DNA of 64,000 nucleotides, from NCBI GenBank assembly GCA_024305745.1, contig JAHRBS010000006.1:126501-190500 (forward strand), read 5' to 3'. Shown piece after piece: positions 55,704-64,000 of this stretch. The position numbers were made by a program, and so were the translations under genes. The notes beneath the pieces were generated by a model. The model was given only the letters and a program-made list of their open reading frames with translations, was not told the origin of the DNA and did not search any database. Numbering within the stretch: position 1 is the stretch's first letter; every line of letters starts with the position of its first letter. The stretch comes from Polyporus tsugae (taxonomy: Eukaryota > Basidiomycota > Agaricomycetes > Polyporales > Polyporaceae).

Positions 55704-56225
55704 TTTCTTACCGACGTCCCTGACGTCCTCTCATTTGCCCTCATCTCACCCTCTACTCGTCATGCTGCAACACGAACACTGCTTCACATGGGTCCCATAT
55801 TTCTTACAGGAGGTCAATAAATCCGCAAATTCCATTCTTTCCTTTTCGCCGATGCACCTGCGCACGTCCGCGCGCTCGACATCGATAAGGGCCCACTTTC
55901 TCGCCTGCTCCCAGCCCAACCCGGCGATGCTTCTCTTCTCATAGAAATCCTCACTTCATGCCCAAACATCGAACACGTGTCGATTGTCATTCGCGACGAC
56001 GACCCGAGCCGACTTACCTGTGACTTGCGCATCATCCACGCGATCGCTTCCCTCCAGAGCCTCTGCTCGCTCTCTGTTGATAGTCCATACGCCACTAGGC
56101 TCATTCCACTCCTGCGCCAGGTCTGCGTGCCTCTACGTATGCTCAGTCTCCGCGGACGCACCGACGTAACCCACTGCCGCCTCGCTCGTCCGCCCGCTCG
56201 CGTCTTTGCAAAGCATCTTCCTTGA
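55704..56225 (+). pseudogene. F-box/leucine-rich-like protein fragment
   Basis: One frame reads FLTDVPDVLSFALISPSTRH then AATRTLLHMGPIFLTGG, typical of the start of basidiomycete F-box proteins. After a TAA at 55818-55820 it continues with HVRALDI, LIEILTSCPNIEHVSIVI and LCSLSVDS, LRR-like text. The start helix of the F-box upstream is out of frame, and the C-terminus is missing. I infer a dead F-box gene, unrelated to the array. Confidence 0.6.
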
Positions 56226-56939
56226 GACCCACGGGTGTCTCGCGAACTGGGACGTCGGTACGCAAGGCTCCTGGAAGGCGTATGAGCGGTGGCATGTGGC
56301 CCGGGCCTGGCGCGTCGGGGCACCTGGGCCCAGCGAGCCAACACTTGTGGAGCTGCACGAAGAGGTCGCGGAAACGATCGTTAGGAAGGAGGAACTGGTT
56401 CTCTCGGAAGGGGGACGAGGTCAGTATCGCCCCTTCATGACGCTTGAGAAATGAGAGCTGAGCATGATTCGGGCATGACATACCTCGACATACCCTTACA
56501 GTCGGCACTTCAAGTATACTCGGAGGAACGGCAATAGAATGCTTCTCCGGCGGATTCAGGATGTCCGCAAGAGGCTTGATACATACAGGCTGCTGAGAGA
56601 CAAGATGTAATTGATTAGATCAGATGCTCTCTGTCGAGGTGGTCTAGACCACATCCGTGAGCATTGCGGCGCCCGGTGGGCCATCGAATTCTCTGATGTC
56701 TACTCGACTATCTACCACGTCTCTATTCGCGTTCATCGTTCAACGCTCACCAGCATTTGAATGTGAGCTCTGAGGTTTCCTAGTGGTCATGGCCAGCACC
56801 CTGTGCCGTATAGTGAGTGTGGAACGCCACGTTGTACGTCGGTATGGACCACTGACGTCTTACTCCCCCGCCAGTTTGCTCGGCATCCCAGCTTCCTGCT
56901 AGAAACCACTCCCTATAAAGAAAGTAGGCCGTACATCAG

Positions 56940-58187
56940 GTGCGTCGTAAAATTGGTCAGACAGCCTCGAAACACTCAATGAGCCCTTGCATCCTTACTT
57001 CGTCGCCAGCTGGCCTTCCGTCGTCCTCGCTCACGAGCACGGCATCCTCTGTACGTCTGGCGCTCCCGACTGCATCCTCCGAGGCGTCTATTCCAGATCC
57101 TGGTTCTTTGACCCCGGTCCCCATGCATTCATTTGCCGTTCTTCCGGAGGACTGGTCTTTCCCCGTCGGGTGTTCCTTTCCTGGAGGACCGGACTTCTCT
57201 TCCGTGTTTGCCCATTCCAATGCATTTCCGGTGGGTTCTCCTCTCGCCCATCGTAGACCTCGAACTGCAACTGAGTCAAGCACCATTGATGTCTAGACAT
57301 CGTGGTTCTCGATCTGATACACCATCCTCGACCTCGACTTCGACTTCCAGCTCCACCTCTCCGAGCTCCGCTTCAGCTGACAGCCACGCCAGTTAAATCA
57401 ACCCTCAGCACGGGCACCGTCATTGGCATCGCTGTCGGGACAGGTGTCGTTGCAATCCTTGTGGCGACCGGGCTGTTATTCTGCGTCATGCGACGGCGCC
57501 ATCGTCGCAATGCATCCGACTCCGCAAGCGCGAGTCTGCTGCCAGGTTCGTCGCTGTGCTCGACGACTGGCAAGCCTGACTGACATCGACTTTCGTCCTG
57601 CCAGTCGCATATCCAATAACACGACAACGAGGTTCTCGCACCGGTGGGCCGTGGCCCCGCGGAACCATCGCCGCCCCCCAGCGAGCAGCATCATGGTATC
57701 GACGCCGTGAGCGACATAATCGTAGTCGGAGCAGAGCCGTCGCTCGTGAACTGTGAGCAGGTTCGATTGCGATCGTCGTTGGGGCGTCGGACTAACGAGC
57801 CCCTGTACACAGGTTCCGTAGTACCACAGCTGTCTCTTTCGTCCACGGACCCGCCTGACGGCGTCGAACAAGTGGGCCTCCTGTGCAAGAAGCACCGTGT
57901 AGAGCGGAGAAAGCTCTTCTGCAGCTGAGAGATAGGGATCGACGTGCTGCGGTGGTATGCGAGGTGGCGGCGGTGCCCGAAGGTTTAGGCATTCTCCATT
58001 CTCGTCTGCCCGAGGACATCGGAGCGAGATCCCACGAGCTGGTGGTCAGAGAGCTGGTCGGGTCGTCGTGGATGACTTCGACCTCTCTGCCGATCCCGAT
58101 CCCGACTCGGACTCGGACTCAGACTCAGACTCGCATTCTAGGGCCACACTCCCGCCGCCTTACTTGTCACATCCGAGTTTTGGGTAG
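56940..58187 (+). pseudogene. R19: broken type I membrane protein gene with PPPY tail
   Basis: Pieces of an array gene lie in three different frames. These are a Ser-rich stalk (56940-57296, ended by TAG; then SSTSTSTSSSTSPSSASA near 57320-57390), a TM exon (TLSTGTVIGIAVGTGVVAIL...RRRHRR, ending at a phase-1 donor at 57545), and a last tail exon (about 57990-58187). The last encodes VVVDDFDLSADPD, an SDSDSDSDS run and LPPPYLSHPSFG. No signal peptide or ectodomain is recognisable upstream. The order of parts follows the family, but stops and frameshifts separate them. Confidence 0.65.
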
Positions 58188-58650
58188 TAGGTTGTACAAC
58201 AGATTTACTACGTAGACGCAATCTTCTTTCTATCCAGACGGTGTTCCAAAGTCTGGTACGACGCACGACGCATGTGCAACGTGTCCGGCGCAATATCCAG
58301 GGTTTGTAAGTAGCAACGCACGAAGGGAGACATCAAAGTGAGCGTTATGCTGGAAGCCCTTGACCGGATGGCGCGGGCTTACATGTAGGGTGGATCAGCG
58401 ACCACAGCCTGATCTGCAATCCGGTCGCATCAGATATGTTCGCTTGCAACGTGCCGAACAGTTTTTACTATGACGGTCTTCACTATGAGCGCTGGATTCA
58501 AGTTCTGAGATATAGGCACCGTGTGGGGGGGAGGGGGAGGGAGGCGTGCCAGTTTGTACGGAGCTGACATATGGCGGAGCGTCGTCAGTGCGAGGGAGCG
58601 GCGATCGCGAGGAGCACGAGGACTGGGTCAATTCGATGACTCACGGATGC
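58188..58650. other. spacer with a G-rich run
   Basis: A G-rich stretch at 58534-58553 (four G runs) could fold as a quadruplex. No gene is seen on +. Confidence 0.35.
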
Positions 58651-58667
58651 CATTCTCCCATCTGAGC

Positions 58668-58850
58668 TCAGCTTTCGTACATTGCGCAAATTTCATGCCA
58701 ATAGGGAAACAGGAATCCAAAGTCCTCGGATTGGAGGGAAATTGAGAACTGATTCGAGCTTGAGCTGTTACCAAGCGTCCAGGATGTCTGTGGGATGGCC
58801 GCTGAGGCGATAACACCGGCCAAGGAGAGAAGCGAAGCAGCAGCCTTCAT
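58668..58850 (-). CDS. start of a possible secreted protein gene
   Basis: On the minus strand an ATG at 58850 opens MKAAASLLSLAGVIASAAIP then QTSWTL, a good signal peptide. A GGTAACAGC donor-like site follows after codon 27, so the real gene would continue by splicing toward lower coordinates. I could not find convincing downstream exons or a family match before 58.2 kb. It may be a truncated gene. Confidence 0.35.
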   Translation of the reverse strand: MKAAASLLSLAGVIASAAIPQTSWTLGNSSSSNQFSISLQSEDFGFLFPYWHEICAMYES

Positions 58851-59890
58851 GTTGCGCTGACGAGGTTGCGACTACTCGAGAGGTCCACCAAAGTTTGACG
58901 TTCACCGTACGCGCCGTGGAGATTGGGTTGGAACAGAACGTCGAGCGTTAGATGTGGTGGCCTGCTTCGTGCACGATGACTCACACCTCAGGCCTCAAAT
59001 CCCGGGACTGTGACAGCACAAGGGGGCGCTCCGATGAGGGCGACGCCGAACGAGAGGCCGAGGACGCGAAGGATTGGTTCATAAGTAATGCCAAAGAAAC
59101 CCTAGAAAGAATTCAGTGTTCCGTCCATGTGGAAAGGTAGCAGATAGAAGTTGAGTTCGCCATACCGCGGGGCCATATCATATGCCGTCTGTACTGCTTA
59201 GGCTTTTTACCATTTCACAAAATATGTACAGTCCGTGATGTACCTCCCGAATTCGAAGACAAGGCTTGAGCTGGGAGCATGGCTTTACTCCTTGACGTGG
59301 GTTACATACCGGCGTTCCTCATCCTGGTAGCCAATGGCTGAGACGAAGTAGTGCTGCTGCGTTTTCCGCCAGTGACAGCGTATAAGTACTGGGAATTTCG
59401 AGGTGTTGATGGTGGAGGAAGGGAGAAAAAGCAGGGCGGATGCTGACCGTAGCCCAGGCGCACGAAAGAGATCCCTGAGCCTTTGGCCCGGGCCGTGACC
59501 GTCCCACTCCCCGGGCCGAGTCTGTACCCTGACTACGCTCACTCCGAGTCGGCTCCTGCCAGAGGCTGCCACTGCACTGTGCCCTCCATCTCGATCAATC
59601 TTGAAACTCGTCATGGGATTCCTCAGTGTCTGAATCCTCCCCCAAATCCTCCTCTACGACATCATCTACACCGCCGAGCGAATCCGACCAGTCCGCGATG
59701 CCGTAGAGCAGTTTCCCCAGCGCTGGGCCGACTCCCGCAATCTTAACAGAAGGATAACGACAAGGACGTGAAGTGAGACCCGCGGCGCAGGAGATAGAAC
59801 AAAGCGTGGTGGCATTCTAGACACTGCTCGAGTCCCACCGACTCACACGCAGATGTCGCATCTAGGTGTGTTTCATGCCCCTGGATACTG
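58851..59890. other. spacer, no gene assigned
   Basis: A minus frame near 59400-59290 (QQHYFVSAIGY) and a plus Ser-rich stretch near 59630-59700 look protein-like but are too short to call. Confidence 0.35.
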
Positions 59891-60130
59891 CCAAGGTATA
59901 GTTATGATGAACTCGGAGCATCCGGTGATGAACAGCTGCCCAGAAAACATCAGGAACTCAACTCAGTCGCTCTCGCACGATCGGTTTCTCCAGCCCCCTC
60001 TCTGTCGATTCTGGCGATACTGACGTCTGAGGAGCGGGCCTCGCAAGACTGTCGAAGAAACCCACCATGCGTAGCTGCTCGCCACGCCTGTGCGCGCCAG
60101 AGCCCGGCTGCTGACGAGCGTGATAGGTGG
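59890..60130 (+). pseudogene. relic of an R11-like tail
   Basis: Bases 59950-59990 (ACTCAGTCGCTCTCGCACGATCGGTTTCTCCA) mirror the 48.54-kb relic (ACTCGGTCGCTGTCGCACGTTCAGTTTCCCCA), and the match extends about 150 bases with small deletions. It is positioned before R20, as the 48-kb relic is before R16. Confidence 0.55.
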
Positions 60131-60877
60131 GGAGGAAGACGGCTGTAAGGAGGCGATGGCTTGTGCAGAAGGATCAGGATCTGTTATTGCGGGGTTGCAT
60201 GTTGAGTCATTCTTCGAGCATTCCTCCCTTCCCCTCCACCCTCGAGGTCAAATGCTATCAGGGAACCCTATCTATCGCCCCAACGTGCAATGTGTCCCCC
60301 TCCAGCTGCCTAGTTCGCTTGCGGCGTCGACTGCGGATAGAACTCACATACAACGTGCCGCGTGTTGGTCTTGACCGCTTTATACAACACGAAGTGGCAT
60401 GTGAGCTGGATAGGCGTCATGGCTTCCCATCTGCTCATCACGACATCTTGTCGATAAACCTGTGCCAGGTCTCAATAGGCCCACAGGTGAGACTTCAGTA
60501 AGGTGCGTCATTCCTTGATTGCGGGTCGAACGACGGTTGTTCTGATATCTGTCATAGAATGTGGTTGACTCGAATTCTGCGACGTGTTCCGGTGTGGAGC
60601 TGTGACCGGCTGGTTTCCCGAGGGCAGGAGCGCGATGCGGCCCAAGTGAGGCTCCATCGAAGGAACCCCGCGTACGTTCCCTTCCTCCTGCTTCGTTGTC
60701 TTCGTCGCAGCTCTCGTCGTATCCTTGTTACTTTCGCTCGCCTTAATCCTACCAACGAGAGCTTTACTTAGCTCATTGGAGTGAGTCCGCTGATTTTTGC
60801 AAAGTCAAGCGACGTGCTGATTGACCCGCCGCGTTCACGAAAGAAAACGTTTACATCGTCTCGCCACAGATCGCCCA

Positions 60878-62293
60878 ATGAAGTCACAGCCTGGTGCATC
60901 TGTATTCAGGAGCATTGGCTGGAACTCGCTCGCGGGTATTCTCATCCTGCTCCCCTTTCCCACTGCCACAGCGGGAGACGGTCTTTCTTTGGACCCAAAT
61001 CCGCTGAGGGCGTGCGAAACGCTCACGGTTAGATGGCCTTCTATCGCAGTGCCTTTTTTCATCGTGAACGTTGTCGACGATAGTGTTCAAACAGGGGATC
61101 AGGCACTATTCCAGACAACGGTATACCCTCCATTCTCTCCAACGATCTCGGTTGAATGGCTAGCGAGTGCTACCAAATCGGCTTCGCTCCACCTTGCAGT
61201 ACAAATTCCACCGAACCCGAGCGTGCAGTACTACCTAGCAGCGGATTTCGAAGTTCATTCGGGCTCAACAACTTGTGCTCCTTCGGTGCGTTGGACTCTT
61301 CTGTATTCTGCACGCTATGGGACTAAGAGACAACTTGGCGGCATTTAACTGTCCACGAATACCCTACACCTCAATACTATATTCTGCCATGACCCACAGG
61401 CCTCTACAACCACACCGCCAAACTCCATAACGACTACCTCTACCATACTGATACCCACAAACCCGACATCATCCTCGACGGGAACCCCGTCACCAACGGC
61501 GCCACTGACGTCGCTGCCCTCAATGGTGAATCCAACGGTACTGCCATCTTTGACACTGCTTACAACCGGGGCTACGGCTGAGTCGTCCACCTCGACATCT
61601 GACCTTCAAACCAGAACCTCCTGGGATGCTTCGAACTCAGGACCCTCGGCGTCTGTCAACATTCCGAGTTCAGCGCACGCCAACCCTTTGGCCGCTTTGC
61701 CTCCTCACACATCGTCCTCCCCGCCGCCTTCTATAAGTCATAGTCCATCTCGCGGATTAAGTTCGGGCGCCATCACCGGTGTCGTGGTAGGCCTGCTCGC
61801 CGGTGGCGCACTCGTCGTCACACTGGCACTCTACCTCCTCCGGAGGAGGGTACGGAGAAGTCTCCCAGCTGCGCAGAAGTCCTCGTTTCCATCTCACATC
61901 GGATGGCTTCCCCGGACGAGCTACCGAGGTACGCTCGCGCCATTCTCGCTGCCGTTCACTCGCGACGGCGACTGACACATCCCGGGCCTTGCCATGGACA
62001 TGGATATCTCGTCTCAAGCCGAACTTTCGCTGTGCAGCGACTCCCATCTATCCGACGTGGATTCCGAAAGGCCTATCGCCGCATGGAACCCGCGGCTGTT
62101 CGTGCGTGAGAGAGGGGGGATGCCGCCGGATGTGGGGTACGCGGAGTCGCCTTCGCGTTCGCCGCTGGTACGGCATCCGTCTCTGCCGTCTGGCATCGCC
62201 ACAGTGGCAGTTTCAAGCACGGAGGAGGAGGAGGAGGAGGAGGGAAGCAGGCTTGACGAAGGACGTCCCGTTTCTGCCTCGTCAACATGCTGA
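60878..62293 (+). CDS. R20: type I membrane protein with WNPRLFVRERGG tail
   Basis: Exons 60878-61285, 61400-61928 and 62019-62293 give 1,212 nt, 403 aa, with introns of phase 0 and 1 at the same places as R16. The signal peptide (NSLAGILILLPFPTATAG) is followed by an ectodomain with ACETLTVRWPSIAVPFFIV, VEWLASATKSASLHLAV and a terminal Cys. The Ser/Thr/Pro stalk, TM helix (GAITGVVVGLLAGGALVVTLALYLL) and RRRVRR are followed by a tail with AELSLCSDSHLSDVDSER, AAWNPRLFVRERGG and a Glu run. It is the duplicate of R16 about 11.5 kb away and shares its tail type, while its ectodomain has diverged from the R14/R16 pair. Confidence 0.88.
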
Positions 62294-62879
62294 TGCGGAA
62301 ACGGCATCCATTCACGCGCCACGCCTGCTATGTCCAAGTCCACCCCGGAATATCGCACCGCGACCGTCCATCCGGGTTCCGATGGTGTTGACGCACAGAG
62401 GGGGGATTATCGGATCTCAGTTAGTAACTGTCCATGTACAGTATGTTGATTGAAGTGCGGTTCTGATGCTCTATGTAATCGTGGTAATGCCTACGCCCAT
62501 CCTCTGTGCTATGTCTAGTACACTGTCATGTCGACGGCCAACTGCGCTGGGTCGATTCGGTCGATTCGGCGCACGACTGGACTGAGGGCAACGCCTTTCG
62601 TGGTCTTATACGCCTCGTGCGTCCCATATCCAGTGGATCCTTCAATCGGCGAGTCGCTAACGCAAGTGCACTATTGCAGCACTACGTGTCAGTTCGCGTG
62701 ATTGTTGATCATCGTGGTATGCCCTCGAACACGACAGGCGGGATTTTATCGAGCAACTGTCACCGGGATCGTGGCTTCTGTCGTTGCTGAGGTAAGGGGA
62801 TATTGGTGTGTAGCCATGCTCGAATTGACTTACCTGTCGTAGGTTTTGCACCGCGGGTACACATCCAAACGCGATCTCC

Positions 62880-64000
62880 ATGGGGAGACCACACATCCAG
62901 ATGCGTGCTCTCCTCCTTTTCACCTTGGTCACCCTCACGATGCTCCCTTCGGGTATCCTCTGCGATATTACTGCGGCACCGGCAGCACCAAACGACTCGT
63001 TGTCGATACAGCCTCCTGATCCACTGGCAGCGCCAACCTACGGAAAGTCCTCCATGTTCCAGTGGGCAGGAAACCGCCCCAACTTCACCTTGAAGCTCTT
63101 CGACATGACGCCTACCCTACGCGTGGATGTTCCAAACATATCCGGCCATTCGTTCACTTAGAGTCGGGTGGACGTCCCAAGTGGGACCGAAATGTACCTC
63201 ATGCTCACGGACGCACTCTCGAACTCGACATACTCTGGTAAATTCACGATCCAGAACCACGGATGGCAGGCGATTGATTCCTTCACCGCAAGCACGGAGT
63301 CAATCTTTGTTGGAGGTACTGCGGGTGCTATTTGTTTTCGAACGTCTGTACTGACCGTGAGATATGTATATGTTTATCCCCCAGGAGCTTCAACCTTTTC
63401 CGCATCGACATCTCAGTCTATAGTAGGTCAAGTTTCGTCACCCGCCCAAACTACGACGACGGTGGCTGGGCACGTTTCGTCAGATGCTGCCTCCCACACT
63501 GTGTCCGAGGACACTTCGGTCCGTGCCAACGCCAGCTCCGTGGCTCTCCACCGGCTCTCAGCACCGGAGCGATAGCCGGAATCTCTCTCGGTGTCCTCAT
63601 CGTCGTTACGGCAGCCATAGCGTGTCTCTTTATACTCTACAGATGCGGGCGGCACCAATGTTCAACGGGCCGAATTCGCTCAAGATGGACTCGGAGGAGG
63701 GTGACGTTCGAGTCTGCCACGAAAGGAAGTACGTGTCTTAATGACTACGGCCCAAAGTCAACCCTTACTGACGGTCGGGTGAATATGTATTCCCGGCCAG
63801 TGTTCAACACAGAGGTCCCTAGTATGCTCCATTGCTCTCCGAGTCCCCGGTGGCAGTGCCCGTCGTACCCTTTCGAAGATCCAGAGACAATTAGAGCACG
63901 CAATCATCCGAGACAAGGCCGGGGAAAGCGGTGGCATGGAACCCTGGGGCTGTTCGCATGCGACATGTCCATGGCTCGCAGTGTTCCCTCTCCCGCCTGC
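62880..64000 (+). pseudogene. R21: decayed duplicate of R17, cut by the window end
   Basis: Exon-by-exon homologous to R17 (signal MRALLLFTLVTLTMLPSGIL, ectodomain MFQWAGNRPNFTLKL, SGTEMYLML). Three lesions are visible. A TAG at 63159-63161 replaces the Trp of HSFTW. A single-base shift near 63555-63565, just before the TM segment, puts the GAIAGISLG helix out of frame. An extra G near 63945 disrupts the AWNPGLFARD motif. The window ends before the end of the tail. Confidence 0.85.

Noticed and set aside
58534..58553. G-rich run as a regulatory quadruplex
   Set aside because: One isolated short run in a relic-rich spacer without promoter context is not enough to call a regulatory element.
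1..64000. CRISPR arrays, tRNA or rRNA genes, bacterial operons
   Set aside because: No regularly spaced repeats, cloverleaf-like sequences with A/B boxes or rRNA blocks were noticed, and intron-rich genes show a eukaryotic source.

Overview
The window looks like genomic DNA of a filamentous basidiomycete, probably an Agaricomycete (a Polyporales-type genome is my best guess). Genes are GC-rich and broken by many short introns (about 50-115 bp) with GTRNGT-type donors and YAG acceptors. A DUF6589-type protein and a RecQ-like helicase of the kind common in mushroom-forming fungi are present. I see no bacterial or viral organisation, no CRISPR, tRNA or rRNA.

Almost the whole window is one tandem array of type I membrane-protein genes, named here R1-R21, all on the + strand. 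Each has an N-terminal hydrophobic signal, an ectodomain (in most a roughly 110-residue beta-sandwich-like unit with a QC..F.W.GG.PPF.. motif that ends near a Cys), a Ser/Thr/Pro-rich stalk, one transmembrane helix followed by an Arg/Lys-rich stop-transfer, and an intracellular tail. About 16-17 look intact or nearly so (R1-R6, R8, R9, R11-R18, R20). R7, R10, R19 and R21 are broken, and many shorter relics lie between them. Exon models were built by hand. Most close exactly in frame, and most introns after the ectodomain are phase 1.

The intracellular tails fall into a few recurrent modules: (a) a C-terminal PPxY tail (R1, R5, R12-R15, R18, relic R19); (b) a tail with W[DN]xxLF[VA]R[ED] (R2, R3, R4, R16, R17, R20), in R3 and R4 also ending with NPFRAR; (c) a tail with SSxW[ST]WFGS or a variant and a VEAL terminus (R6, R9, R8 and R10); (d) a LAETDYSVA plus NPFRARL tail (R11). 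Near-identical ectodomain/TM parts are joined to different tails in R14 versus R16 and R2 versus R5. This points to tail switching at the phase-1 intron behind the TM exon, plus gene conversion of ectodomains.

Layout: 0.6-15 kb R1-R6; 15.48-21.54 kb a 6,058-bp DNA transposon; 21.5-31 kb two copies of an R6/R8-type two-gene block; 31.9-33.5 kb R11; 34-43 kb relics with R12 and R13; 43.7-55.1 kb R14-R18; 55.7-59 kb relics; 60-64 kb a second copy of the R16-R17 block (R20, R21).

The transposon is the clearest distinct system. It has long terminal inverted repeats (266/269 bp, the outer 83 bp identical), a perfect 9-bp target duplication GTCACGCGT, and two convergent genes: a DUF6589 protein with a plausible D-D-E arrangement, and a RecQ-like helicase with a C-terminal zinc knuckle that carries three in-frame TGA codons. 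A paralogous unoccupied copy of the target sits near 25.53 kb. The TSD length and TIR size resemble Mutator-like elements, but no Mutator transposase is visible; I infer that the DUF6589 protein is the transposase.
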